The notes: generated from the sequence alone by a model not told the origin. Shown: positions 25,590 to 34,692, counted from the stretch's first letter. The stretch: DNA of 64,000 bases from Larkinella humicola (GCF_008727875.1 NZ_VTWS01000001.1:1550001-1614000); one strand, 5' to 3'. A program made the numbers and translations.

Positions 25590-26708
25590 TTATAAACTCC
25601 CATAATCCGGCAGATTCTTCAGCTTGCCGCCTTCCATCGCCGAGTCGTGTGCCAGAATGCCGACGCTCGTCCAGTTGGCCGATTGCACGGCATTGGGGAA
25701 CGGGTCGCGGTCTTCGACAATGGCCGACACAAATTCGTGCACCATGTGCGGGTGTGAACCGCCGTGACCACTACCCTGAATGAAGGACAAGTGGGCGTTA
25801 TCTTCCTCGTTGTAAACCCCCTGGGTCGTGAACGACTGAATTTCAGCGGGCAGATAGTGCGCAAAATCCGGCACTTTTACCCGTTCCGGAATTTCGGGTT
25901 CGGGCTTTTTGGCCGTATGAATAACCGGGTCTTCGCCTTCGATCAGTGGCCATTCAAAGGACTTCAGCGAGCCGTAGACTTCAAAACTTTCGCGGTATTG
26001 ACGGGCGGTATCGAACAGCGACCGGTAGACATAAGCCGATAAGTCGCTGTCTTTGAACTTAATGTGGGCCGATTCAACCGCAAACGGGGAGTTGTAATGC
26101 GGAATCAGTTCTTCCCGGATCGTTCCTGAACCGAAGCACGACACATATTCGGCCTCCAGTTGCAGCAAACCGGCCACCGGGCCAACGCAATGGGTAGCGT
26201 AGTGCATGGGTGGCAAACCGGGCCAGTAGCCGGGCCAGCCGTCCATGTCCTGCTGGTGGCTGGCTTTCAGAAACTGGATTTTCCCCAGCTCTCCTTTTTC
26301 ATATAATTCCTTGACAAACAGAAACTCACGGCTATACACCACGGTTTCCATCATCATGTATTTTTTGCCGGTTTCGTTGCAGGTTTTTACAATTTCCATG
26401 CATTCTTCCACTGAAGTTGCCATCGGAACCGTGCAGGCCACGTGTTTCCCGGCGCGCAGGGCTTTCAGGGTCTGTTCAGCGTGGTTGTGAATCGGCGAAT
26501 TGATGTGAACGGCATCGACGTTGGGATCGGCCAGCAGGTCGTCGATGTTACTGTAGCGTTTTTCGATGCCGAACGCATCACCAATTTCATTGAGTTTTTC
26601 CGTATTGCGCTGGCAAATGGCATACATGTTCGTATGCGGGTGACGCTGGTAAATGGGGATGAACTCGGCTCCGAAGCCCAGTCCGACGATGGCAATATTG
26701 ATTTTCAT
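25590..26708 (-). CDS. Gfo/Idh/MocA-family oxidoreductase
   Basis: A 372-residue NAD(P)-dependent oxidoreductase of the glucose-fructose oxidoreductase/inositol dehydrogenase family. The N-terminal Rossmann fold has GLGFGAEF (9-16) and the block VDAVHINSPIHNHAEQTLKALRAGKHVACTVPMATS; the usual EKP is replaced by TVP. The C-terminal domain carries PMHYATHCVGPVAGLL, where the second His matches the family's catalytic His region, and GSGHGGSHPHMVHEF. No signal peptide, so cytoplasmic. It is the first gene of a two-gene unit with the multidomain lipoprotein and diverges from an AraC regulator, an arrangement that suggests inducible use of a sugar or polyol. The substrate is not known. Confidence 0.9.
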   Translation of the reverse strand: MKINIAIVGLGFGAEFIPIYQRHPHTNMYAICQRNTEKLNEIGDAFGIEKRYSNIDDLLADPNVDAVHINSPIHNHAEQTLKALRAGKHVACTVPMATSVEECMEIVKTCNETGKKYMMMETVVYSREFLFVKELYEKGELGKIQFLKASHQQDMDGWPGYWPGLPPMHYATHCVGPVAGLLQLEAEYVSCFGSGTIREELIPHYNSPFAVESAHIKFKDSDLSAYVYRSLFDTARQYRESFEVYGSLKSFEWPLIEGEDPVIHTAKKPEPEIPERVKVPDFAHYLPAEIQSFTTQGVYNEEDNAHLSFIQGSGHGGSHPHMVHEFVSAIVEDRDPFPNAVQSANWTSVGILAHDSAMEGGKLKNLPDYGSL

Positions 26709-27007
26709 ACCGGTAGAACGGATTTTCCGACCCGTCTCTCTTTGGATTTAGAACCGGTCTGCAACCAAACTTTAACGAGTTGCAGCCGTGAAGTGATGAA
26801 ATTAATAAATAATTTGGGTTGCTGATTGCAAAAATTCGGGATGAACAAACCCGTTGATTCCGGCTTATTCCTATTTATTCTCAATCAATTACTACAAAAG
26901 TAAGGAACATTTTACGATTCTTCTCGGCTTTTCTTGTCAAATACCGATTGTATTTTAACTAAAAAAGTTTGATAAATTTGTGAAAGACAGCAAAAGAGAG
27001 CAAACTT
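26709..27007. other. Divergent promoter region between the oxidoreductase and AraC genes
   Basis: A 7-bp perfect inverted repeat CTGCAAC/GTTGCAG (26759-26765, 26779-26785) lies 51 nt before the oxidoreductase start and may be an operator. TAAATTTG at 26973-26980 is a perfect -7 element facing the AraC gene, 27 nt before its ATG. Confidence 0.5.
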
Positions 27008-27880
27008 ATGCGAATTGCCCTACGAAAAGACCTGGAACCGGTTGCTTCTTCATTCATCGTGAAAGAGCTTGTTGAACCACACTTCGACCCCAACTGGCAT
27101 TTTCACCCGCACTACCAGTTGTTTCTGGTAGTGGAAGGAACCGGCACCCGGTTTATAGGCGACTCAATCAAACCGTTTTCGGAGGGTGATCTGGTTTTTC
27201 TCGGTCCGAATTTACCGCATCTCTGGCGGAGCGATCACGCGTTTTTTCAGCGCGATTCCGGTCTGATAACCCGGGGCATTGTCGTCTATTTCCCGGAGGA
27301 TTTTCTGGGTGACCACTTCTTCGACAAACCGGAAATGAGCCTGATCCAGCAGTTGCTCGAACACGCCCGCCGGGGCCTGGAATGGACCGGACCGAGCCAG
27401 AAAATGGTGCAGGAGACCTTGCAGCAGCTAGCCAGCCAACCGGTTAATTTCAACCGCGTCATGACCTTGCTCAGCTTGCTCGACGAACTCTCCCACGCCG
27501 TCGACTACCGGTTTATTACCAGCCTGGGGTATACCAACACGGTGAAACCGTCGGAGACCGACCGGATGCAACAGGTGCATAATTACGTGCTGGGGCATTT
27601 TCACGACGACATCAGTCTGGATTCCGTGGCCGATCTGGCGGGGATGACCCCCCCCGCTTTTTGTCGTTATTTTAAAGCCCGAGCCAACAAGACGTTTTCT
27701 GAATTTGTATCCGAAATCCGGATCGGCCATTCCTGTAAACTTCTGATGGAAGGCAAGTTGAGTGTCACGCAGGTCAGCTACGAAAGCGGCTATCGCACAC
27801 TCTCCAACTTCAATCGGCAGTTCAAGGGCATTACCGGCCAGACCCCGTCGGAATATGTCCGCACCGTTCGGGCGGTCTAA
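27008..27880 (+). CDS. AraC-family transcriptional regulator
   Basis: A 290-residue regulator. The N-terminal half (about 10-110) is a cupin sensor domain with WHFHPHYQLFLVVEGTGTRFIGD and GDLVFLGPNLPHLW. The C-terminal half (about 190-290) holds the two helix-turn-helix motifs of AraC proteins: DDISLDSVADLAGMTPPAFCRYFK and the signature SVTQVSYESGYRTLSNFNRQFKGITG with TPSEY. It should bind DNA near its own promoter and the divergent oxidoreductase/lipoprotein unit, probably responding to a sugar-like ligand; that is inference from position and family. It ends 37 nt before the sigma-54 regulator gene, which has its own -7 element. Confidence 0.93.
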   Translation: MRIALRKDLEPVASSFIVKELVEPHFDPNWHFHPHYQLFLVVEGTGTRFIGDSIKPFSEGDLVFLGPNLPHLWRSDHAFFQRDSGLITRGIVVYFPEDFLGDHFFDKPEMSLIQQLLEHARRGLEWTGPSQKMVQETLQQLASQPVNFNRVMTLLSLLDELSHAVDYRFITSLGYTNTVKPSETDRMQQVHNYVLGHFHDDISLDSVADLAGMTPPAFCRYFKARANKTFSEFVSEIRIGHSCKLLMEGKLSVTQVSYESGYRTLSNFNRQFKGITGQTPSEYVRTVRAV

Positions 27881-27904
27881 CAACGTCCAACTGCCTTGTT
27901 TTGC

Positions 27905-27912
27905 TATCTTTG
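27905..27912 (+). promoter_or_regulatory. -7 element TATCTTTG five nt before the start codon
   Basis: Perfect TAnnTTTG with 5 nt to the ATG at 27918. Its position predicts a very short or absent 5' leader. It supports 27918 as the real start of the response regulator rather than the upstream in-frame codon at 27762. Confidence 0.5.
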
Positions 27913-27917
27913 CGCCC

Positions 27918-29258
27918 ATGCAAGGCACTATTCTCATTATCGACGACGAAGACCGGCTTCGCCAACTCCTGGCCCGACTCCTCAGCCTTGAAGGGTATCA
28001 TGTTCTGGAAGCTAACAACGCCCGCAACGGTCTTCGGGTGCTGGAACAGGAAGACATTCACCTGGTGATCAGTGATGTAAAATTGCCCGACAAAAACGGC
28101 ATCGACCTCACAGCCCAGATCAGGCAACAGTATCCCGCCACCGAAATCATTGTCCTGACCGCATTCGGTACCATTGCCGACGGTGTTACCGCCATTAAAA
28201 ACGGTGCGTTCGATTACATTACGAAAGGGGATGACAACGATCGAATCATTCCGCTCGTCAGCCGGGCCATCGAAAAAGCCCAGTTGCAGTTTCGGATTCG
28301 TCAACTGGAAGAAAAAGTCAGCAAACGGTACGGTTTCGAAAGCATTATCGGCGAATCGAAACCCATCAAACAAGCTATTGACCTGGCCCGAAAAGTGGCA
28401 GTGACCGATACGACCGTGTTGCTGACCGGCGAAACCGGAACGGGAAAAGAAGTGTTTGCACAGGCGATTCATCAGGCCAGTCCCCGGCGGTCGGGTGCGT
28501 TCGTAGCGGTCAATTGCAGTGCACTGGGAAAAGAAATTCTGGAAAGTGAACTCTTTGGCCACCGCGCCGGAGCGTTTACCGGGGCCGTCCGTGACAAAAA
28601 AGGATTGTTCGAGGAGGCCAACAAGGGGACTATTTTTCTGGACGAAATCGGCGAAATGGCCCTCGACCTGCAGGCCAAACTACTCCGGGTGCTGGAAATG
28701 CACGAGTTTATCCGGGTTGGCGATACCAAACCGACAAAAGTGGATGTGCGCGTTATAGCCGCCACCAACCGTGATCTGGAGCGCGAAGCTACCGCCGGAC
28801 AATTTCGACTGGATCTGTACTACCGGCTGTCGGTATTCCGGATCGAGTTGCCTTCGCTTCGCGACCGACGCGACGACATTCCGGCTTTGGCAAAGCAATT
28901 CGCCCGGCAGAGTGCCCTAAAAATTGGAAAGCGTGATGTGCTGCTCCGGCCGGATTTTCAGCAAAAACTGGGGCAGCATGATTGGAAAGGAAATATTCGG
29001 GAGCTAAAAAATGTGATCGAGCGGGCGGTCATCCTCGCTGATGGACCGGAATTAACTCCGGAACTGCTGCCCTACGATTTGCTCTACGCCGGGAAATTTA
29101 CGCCCACCGGACCGGTTTTTGATCTGGCTCAGGTCGAAGAAAACCACATCCGGCATGTTCTCCACCATACGAGTGGTAACAAAACCGAAGCCGCCCGGCT
29201 TCTCAACATCGGCCTGACCACGTTGTACCGAAAAATAGCTGAATACCAGATCAATTAA
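27918..29258 (+). CDS. Sigma-54-dependent response regulator (NtrC family)
   Basis: A 446-residue protein with a receiver domain (acidic pair DDED at 9-12, phospho-acceptor Asp53 in ISDVKLPD), an AAA+ domain with Walker A GETGTGKE (171-178), the sigma-54 contact loop GAFTGA (218-223), and a Fis-type HTH at the C terminus (NKTEAARLLNIGLTTLYRKI). When phosphorylated it should activate promoters read by RpoN. The start at 27918 is chosen because it opens directly with the receiver (MQGTILIIDD) and has a promoter element in front; an earlier in-frame start at 27762 would add 52 residues that merely overlap the AraC gene. No kinase lies beside it. The stop is within palindrome C. Confidence 0.93.
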   Translation: MQGTILIIDDEDRLRQLLARLLSLEGYHVLEANNARNGLRVLEQEDIHLVISDVKLPDKNGIDLTAQIRQQYPATEIIVLTAFGTIADGVTAIKNGAFDYITKGDDNDRIIPLVSRAIEKAQLQFRIRQLEEKVSKRYGFESIIGESKPIKQAIDLARKVAVTDTTVLLTGETGTGKEVFAQAIHQASPRRSGAFVAVNCSALGKEILESELFGHRAGAFTGAVRDKKGLFEEANKGTIFLDEIGEMALDLQAKLLRVLEMHEFIRVGDTKPTKVDVRVIAATNRDLEREATAGQFRLDLYYRLSVFRIELPSLRDRRDDIPALAKQFARQSALKIGKRDVLLRPDFQQKLGQHDWKGNIRELKNVIERAVILADGPELTPELLPYDLLYAGKFTPTGPVFDLAQVEENHIRHVLHHTSGNKTEAARLLNIGLTTLYRKIAEYQIN

Positions 29259-29313
29259 GAGTTATGAGTGAAGAGTGAAACGCGTCAGTCAACTCTTCAC
29301 TCATAACTCTTAA
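29255..29313. repeat. Long palindrome C: perfect 22-bp arms, 15-nt loop
   Basis: Arms 29255-29276 and 29292-29313 are exact inverted copies, built from GAGTTA/GAGTGA words. It fills the 62-bp gap between two convergent genes and contains the stop codon of the response regulator. A further copy of the word continues to 29321, where the hydrolase gene ends. Confidence 0.95.
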
Positions 29314-29320
29314 CTCTTCA

Positions 29321-30184
29321 CTAATACGTTGTTTCTGTCACTGTGGTAGTTGACGTAATGAACGAAAGGAGGTCTTCATTCAATTCGTCTTTTTGCGTAA
29401 AATACAAACCGTGTGGTTCTCCTTCATACACCAGCAATTGCGATTGTGGAATCAGTTCGTGCGTTTTCTGACCGGAAGATTCGAAGGGTACGGTTTGATC
29501 CGCATCACCGTGAATAATGAGCGTTGGAACCGTAACGGCTGCCAGATCTGATCGGAAATCCGTACTCGAAAACGCCTTTGCGCATTCAATCGTCGCCCGG
29601 GGTGACCCCAGCAAGGCCAGGGTTTGGTCCCACTTCAGATGCGAATCACTCACGGGGTGGTTCAGCATGTTGACGCCGTAAAACTGTTTGCCAAACGAGG
29701 CTAAAAAGTCGGCCCGATCAGCCTGCATTTTCTCCAGCATTTCGTCAAACACCGACTGATCGACACCATCCGGATTGTCTTCCGTTTTCAGCATGTAGGG
29801 CGTTACCGCACTTACCAGCACAATTTTTGAAACCCGATCCGAGCCATACCGGCTCAGATACCGGACGACTTCGCCCCCGCCCATTGAAAAGCCAACCAGG
29901 GTCACATTCGTCAAATCCAGTTCGTCCAGAACCGCTTTCAAATCAGCAGCTAACGTGTCATAATCATATCCATCCCAGGGTTTCGACGACTTTCCAAACC
30001 CCCGGCGGTCGTAGGCGATGCAGCGCAACCCGTGTTTGGGCAATTCGGTTAATTGATACTCCCACATCTCGTGGCTCAACGGCCAGCCGTGAATCAACAC
30101 GACGGGATTTCCCGTACCCCAGTCCTGATAGAACAGATTGACCGGCTCGCCATTGCGACCGGTTCCAGCTTGAATGTAACTCAT
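29321..30184 (-). CDS. Alpha/beta hydrolase (non-haem chloroperoxidase-like)
   Basis: A 287-residue alpha/beta hydrolase. The nucleophile elbow is GFSMGG with Ser100, the acid is in HGDADQTVPF (Asp227 or Asp229) and the His in GEPHGLY (His258). The N-terminal oxyanion block is VVLIHGWPLSHEMW. The sequence pattern, including YDRRGFGKSSKPWDGYDYDT, is that of the cofactor-free haloperoxidase/esterase group; in most such proteins the natural reaction is ester hydrolysis. No signal peptide. It is convergent with the response regulator and followed upstream by its own promoter region. Substrate unknown. Confidence 0.92.
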   Translation of the reverse strand: MSYIQAGTGRNGEPVNLFYQDWGTGNPVVLIHGWPLSHEMWEYQLTELPKHGLRCIAYDRRGFGKSSKPWDGYDYDTLAADLKAVLDELDLTNVTLVGFSMGGGEVVRYLSRYGSDRVSKIVLVSAVTPYMLKTEDNPDGVDQSVFDEMLEKMQADRADFLASFGKQFYGVNMLNHPVSDSHLKWDQTLALLGSPRATIECAKAFSSTDFRSDLAAVTVPTLIIHGDADQTVPFESSGQKTHELIPQSQLLVYEGEPHGLYFTQKDELNEDLLSFITSTTTVTETTY

Positions 30185-30283
30185 AACGTTGATTAATTAA
30201 AAAGTTTTGCCATACTAACGTAAGCTTCCGGCAGACGGTTTTTTATTTTGCAAAAACTGACGGAAAGTTGGCGCAAAATCGCT

Positions 30284-31345
30284 TTAACTGAACAGATTAA
30301 GCTGTCTCTTCCGCAGGAAACGGGTTGTATCCAGTTTTGGGAAAGCCTGGTTGGGCATGTATTTCTGGAGGGCAATCTCGTGGAACTGCCGGATCTGTTC
30401 AGCAAACTTGCCCTCGCCCGACATCCGCGTCCCAAACCGCGAATCGTTCAACTGTCCGCCGTGACACTCGCGGATCTGGTTCAGCACTTTGTCAGCCCGA
30501 TCCGGGTAATTTTTGCGAATCCAATCTTCAAACAACGGCCCAATGGCGCCATTCAGACGCACAATGGTGTATCCCGCACACGATGCCCCGTGTCGGGCAG
30601 CCGCTTCGATCAGCTTTGGAATTTCCTGATCCGTCAGCCCGGGAATAATCGGCGCCGTCATTACGCCCACCGGAATACCGGCTTTCGTGAGTTCAGCCAC
30701 AACCTGCAACCGCCGTTTGGCCGTCACCGTCCGGGGTTCCATCGCCTGACGTAGTTTATCATCCAGGGTTGTGATGGTGATCAGAACCATCACAAGATTT
30801 TGAGCTGCCAACTGCTGCAACAGGTCTATATCCCGCAAGATGAGCGCATTTTTCGTAATGATGCTAACCGGATTTCGGTACATCAGGCACAGTTCCAGAA
30901 TCCGGCGGGTCAATTGAAACCGGCGCTCGGCGGGCTGGTAGCAATCGGTATTTCCAGAGAGGTGAATGATTTCCGGTTCGTAATTTTTCGAGAGGAACTC
31001 CTTCTCCAGCAAAACCGGTGCATTTTTTTTGACCATGATCTTGCTCTCGAAATCAAGCCCCGCCGAAAAGCCCCAAAACTCGTGCGAGTTCCGGGCATAG
31101 CAGTAAATACAGCCGTGTTCACAACCCATATACGGATTCACTGATGCGATAAAGCCGATGTCCGGGCTATTGGGGCGGCTAATAATCTGTTTGGGAGTTT
31201 CTTCAAAAAACTGCGTTCGAACGGTCGGTTCCGGGAAATCGTCGTCGGGAACATTTTGTTCCTCGTCGGGTTCTATCCGCAAGGCCTGAAAGCGGTTTGG
31301 GGCATTGAACTGGGCTCCACGCCCTTTTAAGTAGTCGTTTTTCAT
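30284..31345 (-). CDS. Radical SAM protein (PA0069/SplB-like family)
   Basis: A 353-residue radical SAM enzyme. The 4Fe-4S site is CEHGCIYC (Cys75, Cys79, Cys82), in the context NPYMGCEHGCIYCYARNSHE that is typical of the PA0069 family, relatives of spore photoproduct lyase. The conserved VTAKRRLQVVAELTKAGIPV and TAPIIPGLTD segments follow. The reaction is not established for this family; DNA-related chemistry has been proposed from the SplB resemblance. It is full length and stands alone, divergent from the secreted protein at 31521. Confidence 0.9.
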   Translation of the reverse strand: MKNDYLKGRGAQFNAPNRFQALRIEPDEEQNVPDDDFPEPTVRTQFFEETPKQIISRPNSPDIGFIASVNPYMGCEHGCIYCYARNSHEFWGFSAGLDFESKIMVKKNAPVLLEKEFLSKNYEPEIIHLSGNTDCYQPAERRFQLTRRILELCLMYRNPVSIITKNALILRDIDLLQQLAAQNLVMVLITITTLDDKLRQAMEPRTVTAKRRLQVVAELTKAGIPVGVMTAPIIPGLTDQEIPKLIEAAARHGASCAGYTIVRLNGAIGPLFEDWIRKNYPDRADKVLNQIRECHGGQLNDSRFGTRMSGEGKFAEQIRQFHEIALQKYMPNQAFPKLDTTRFLRKRQLNLFS

Positions 31346-31520
31346 AACCTTGAGTCGTCAGCGGCTCCGCGTGTAATAATATAAGTAAAACATGTATCAC
31401 ACAACTAAAATACAAATTATTGTCTTTGTGAAGAAATTGTACGCAGCCGCCTGTTAATTTTTCTTAAATAACCCTCTTACTTTGCCTACCTTTTTGATAA
31501 TATCGAACTTGCCGTCGATT

Positions 31521-32219
31521 ATGAGACTTTTATTCTTCTTCCTTTTTATATCAGTTGCATCGCTGGCCCAAACGCCGAAGTACATTATTGGCAAAGTACT
31601 GGACCAGGAAACCGGTCGGGGCGTGACCAACGCCAGCGTCATCAACAAACGTTCGCTGGCCGTCGGACGCACCAATCAGATTGGCAATTATTACCTCCAG
31701 GTAAAACCGGGAGATTCGGTGATTATTACCAGCCCTACCCACGGACGGATGGCTTTTCTGTGGGACGGAACCACGCAACAACCTGTGATGCGAATCAAGC
31801 GACAACTGGCCGATAACGTCATCGAACTGGCGGAAGTGACCGTACGGGGCAAGCAGGAAGCCGAACTCAAGCGGGAACTCGAAATCCTGCTTGCGGAACC
31901 GGAAGCCAAACGTGGGGTATCGGGAGAACAGGTGCTGGACCGGGTGGCCTCCGGCTCCGTAATTACGCTCCTCTACGAAGCCTTCAGCAAACGCGCCAAA
32001 TCCGATCGCAAAGCACTGGTGTTGATGCAGGAAGACCGTCGGCACAAACTGGCATCGTACCGTTTCGATCTGGTGGCTGGCCGGGCTACCGATCTGTCGG
32101 GGGATGAGCTCACCAAATTTAAGGATTTTTGCCGCTTCGACGACATGTTCGTCCTGCAATCCAGCGAATACGAATTGACCTTCGCCATTTTACAGCGATT
32201 AAAAGAATTCAAGCGGTGA
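31521..32219 (+). CDS. Secreted protein with carboxypeptidase-regulatory-like domain
   Basis: A 232-residue exported protein. The start at 31521 is chosen because it begins a good signal peptide (MRLLFFFLFISVASLAQ); the in-frame ORF extends upstream to 31482 but that part has no protein character. Residues about 20-100 form a CarboxypepD_reg-like beta domain (IIGKVLDQETGRGVTNASV, NYYLQVKPGDSVIITSPT), as found in the N-terminal extensions of SusC proteins and in free-standing Bacteroidota surface proteins. The C-terminal half is helical and basic, and has no recognised domain. It is followed by a terminator. Confidence 0.8.
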   Translation: MRLLFFFLFISVASLAQTPKYIIGKVLDQETGRGVTNASVINKRSLAVGRTNQIGNYYLQVKPGDSVIITSPTHGRMAFLWDGTTQQPVMRIKRQLADNVIELAEVTVRGKQEAELKRELEILLAEPEAKRGVSGEQVLDRVASGSVITLLYEAFSKRAKSDRKALVLMQEDRRHKLASYRFDLVAGRATDLSGDELTKFKDFCRFDDMFVLQSSEYELTFAILQRLKEFKR

Positions 32220-32519
32220 CTCCCGTGGCCGGGCACCGAAATGGCCAGAAAAATGCAATTCTGTGGTGGTGAGTAAAATCACTTACCGGAAACAAAAAAG
32301 CCATGCGGGATTTCCCTCATGGCTTTCTGATTTACTCAACGTTATGAAAAACTTTTCTTTTCGATGCAAATATATACTATTAGTTATAATATAAAATCCA
32401 AAAAGGTTAAAAAAATTTTACATGATCAATTTATCCCTCGTTACACCCTCACTATCAACCCATTAAACTACCTGCAAAAACCGATAACTAGCCTTCAAAA
32501 TAAGTACTAATACTCATTT
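32220..32519. other. Intergenic region with terminator, AT-rich on its right
   Basis: Contains the terminator at 32294-32329. The part from 32360 to 32500 is AT-rich, separates two convergent genes, and I see no ORF, promoter or repeat in it. Confidence 0.6.
32294..32329 (+). terminator. Intrinsic terminator after the secreted protein gene
   Basis: 13-bp stem with one mismatch (AAAGCCATGCGGG with CCCTCATGGCTTT) around a 4-nt loop, ending in T residues. The A-run on the left allows function in both directions. Confidence 0.8.
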
Positions 32520-33185
32520 TTATTCATCCACTATGGAGCCGTCGCGAATTGTAAGCCTTCGGTCGGCCATATTGGCCAGCAAATCGTTGTGCGTTACAAT
32601 CACGAATGTCTGTCCCAACTCATCCCGCAGCCGAAAAAAGAGCTTGTGCAGTTCCTCGGCATTGTGCGAATCGAGGTTTCCACTGGGTTCGTCGGCAAAA
32701 ATAATGGCCGGGGTGTTGATCAGCGCCCGGGCCACTGCCGTCCGTTGTTGCTCCCCTCCTGATAATTGAGACGGCAAATGGTGCCTGCGGTCACTTACTC
32801 CCAAAATATTTAATAATTCTTCGGCTCGCTCCCGCACCTTTTTGTCCTCATGCCCAGCAATATAACCGGGTAAACAAACATTTTCCAGAGCCGTAAATTC
32901 GGCCAGGAGGTTGTGAAACTGGAACACAAACCCGATCCGTTCGTTCCGAAACCGGGCCATTTCTTTTTCATTCAGGCTAAACACATTCTTTTCGGCTAGC
33001 GTAACCTGACCGGAATCAGGCCGGTCGAGCGTCCCCAGAATGTGGAGAAGCGTACTTTTCCCGGCTCCGGAAGCGCCGACAATCGAGACAATCTCGCCGG
33101 CCTGAATATTTAAATTAATGCCTTTCAAAACGGGCAAATCGCCGTGGGAACGAGTCAGGTTAACAGCTTTCAGAAGCGGGTCCAT
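32520..33185 (-). CDS. ABC transporter ATP-binding protein (LolD/MacB type)
   Basis: A 221-residue ATPase subunit of the LolD/MacB class, which drives lipoprotein release from the inner membrane or related export. Walker A GASGAGKS (37-44), Q-loop in FVFQF (87-91), signature LSGGEQQR (141-148), Walker B IIFADEP and H-loop VTHN are all present. The start at 33185 ([20 protein letters not shown]) is preferred to an upstream in-frame codon at 33230, since homologues begin just before this. No permease gene is adjacent, so the partner (LolC/E or FtsX-like) lies elsewhere. Divergent from sucC. Confidence 0.9.
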   Translation of the reverse strand: MDPLLKAVNLTRSHGDLPVLKGINLNIQAGEIVSIVGASGAGKSTLLHILGTLDRPDSGQVTLAEKNVFSLNEKEMARFRNERIGFVFQFHNLLAEFTALENVCLPGYIAGHEDKKVRERAEELLNILGVSDRRHHLPSQLSGGEQQRTAVARALINTPAIIFADEPSGNLDSHNAEELHKLFFRLRDELGQTFVIVTHNDLLANMADRRLTIRDGSIVDE

Positions 33186-33350
33186 AAGAGAATGATTGAT
33201 GTCAGATTTACCGTTTCTGGTGTAGCGCAACGAAGTTCATATCACATGTAAATTGAAACTCACGACCCGAAACTCAGAACTATAACAGATTAATTTGTTA
33301 AGTTTACCGCGAAAATAGCTTTTTTTTCACCATTCCTTGTTTCGCTCAAT

Positions 33351-34574
33351 ATGAACATTCACGAGTACCAGGGTAAAGAGATATTAAAAAACTACGGTGT
33401 CCGTGTTCAGGAAGGAATCGTAGCCGAATCACCCGAAAAAGCCGTTGAAGCCGCCAAGCTGATTATGGCGCAAACCGGTTCCAAGTTTGTTGTAATCAAA
33501 TCCCAGATTCATGCCGGCGGTCGCGGGAAAGGCAAAATCCGGGGTTCGGAGCAACGTGGGGTTCAGTTGGCCAAATCCGTCGACGATGTTCGGGATATTT
33601 CCAAAAATCTGATCGGTAACGTCCTGATTACGCACCAGACCGGCCCTGAAGGAAAAAAAGTAAACAAAGTGCTGGTTGCACAGGATGTTTACTACCCGGG
33701 CGCTTCTGAACCGAAAGAATATTACATCGGTATTCTGCTGGACCGGGCAAAGGCCTGCAACGTCATCATGGCCAGCACCGAAGGCGGGATGGACATTGAG
33801 GAAGTTGCGGAACACACGCCCGAAAAAATCTTCAAGGAATGGGTTGATCCGGCCATCGGTTTGCAACCTTTCCAGATCCGGAACATTGCTTTCGCGCTGG
33901 GTTTGCAGGGTGAAGCCTTCAAGGAAATGGTGAAATTCATCGGGTCGCTCTACAAAGCGTATACGGAAACGGATTCGTCCATGTTTGAAATCAACCCGGT
34001 TTTGAAAACGTCGGACAACAAAATTCTGGCCGTCGATGCGAAAGTCAATCTGGACGACAATGCGCTGTATCGCCACCCCGATCTGATCCACCTCCGCGAC
34101 ATTACGGAAGAAGATCCCCTGGAGGTCGAGGCAACGGCCAATGACCTGAACTATGTCAAACTGGACGGTAACGTGGGCTGTATGGTCAATGGAGCCGGTC
34201 TGGCGATGGCCACAATGGATATCATCAAACTGTCGGGTGGCGAACCGGCCAACTTCCTCGATGTGGGGGGAGGAGCCAATGCCAAGACGGTGGAAGCCGG
34301 TTTCCGGATCATCCTGAAAGACCCGAACGTCAAAGCAATTCTGATCAATATTTTCGGTGGTATCGTTCGTTGCGACCGGGTGGCGACGGGTGTTGTGGAA
34401 GCCTACAAAGCCATCGGCGACATTAAAGTGCCGATCATCGTTCGTCTGCAAGGTACAAATGCGGAAGAGGGCGCGCGAATCATCGACGAATCCGGCCTGA
34501 AAGTGTTCTCAGCCGTTCAGTTAAAAGATGCAGCGGCACGGGTGAAGCAGGTGCTGGAAGATATGGGTGAGTAA
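33351..34574 (+). CDS. sucC: Succinyl-CoA synthetase beta subunit
   Basis: A 407-residue SucC. The N terminus MNIHEYQGKEILKNYGV opens the ATP-grasp domain; GGRGKGKIRG is the nucleotide loop, and the C-terminal ligase domain has GGGANAKTVEAGFRIIL and NIFGGIVRCDRVATG. With SucD it couples succinyl-CoA cleavage to ADP or GDP phosphorylation in the TCA cycle. The sucD gene is not next to it, which is unlike the sucCD operon of many bacteria. The gene ends just before palindrome D. A few residues longer than the usual 386-400, with no domain missing. Confidence 0.97.
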   Translation: MNIHEYQGKEILKNYGVRVQEGIVAESPEKAVEAAKLIMAQTGSKFVVIKSQIHAGGRGKGKIRGSEQRGVQLAKSVDDVRDISKNLIGNVLITHQTGPEGKKVNKVLVAQDVYYPGASEPKEYYIGILLDRAKACNVIMASTEGGMDIEEVAEHTPEKIFKEWVDPAIGLQPFQIRNIAFALGLQGEAFKEMVKFIGSLYKAYTETDSSMFEINPVLKTSDNKILAVDAKVNLDDNALYRHPDLIHLRDITEEDPLEVEATANDLNYVKLDGNVGCMVNGAGLAMATMDIIKLSGGEPANFLDVGGGANAKTVEAGFRIILKDPNVKAILINIFGGIVRCDRVATGVVEAYKAIGDIKVPIIVRLQGTNAEEGARIIDESGLKVFSAVQLKDAAARVKQVLEDMGE

Positions 34575-34586
34575 AAAGTAAAAAGC

Positions 34587-34685
34587 GTTCTTTCGCGGAG
34601 TTTAGCGGAGAAAAAAAGGAGTTAAGCAGAGAAATTTGTTCTTCGCTTAACTCCTTTTTTTCTCCGCTAAACTCCGCGAAAGAAC
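34587..34685. repeat. Long palindrome D: perfect 41-bp arms, 17-nt loop
   Basis: Arms 34587-34627 and 34645-34685 are exact inverted copies. The arm is built of GCGGAGTTTA/GCGGAGAAA/GGAGTTAAG words. It lies between convergent genes, 12 nt after the sucC stop and 7 nt before the M48 peptidase stop, and probably terminates both. Confidence 0.97.
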
Positions 34686-34692
34686 TTACTCT

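Noticed and set aside
33429-34451. 340-codon open frame opposite sucC
   Set aside because: It mirrors the reading frame of a clear sucC gene; long antisense frames are common with this codon bias, and the translation shows no known motif.
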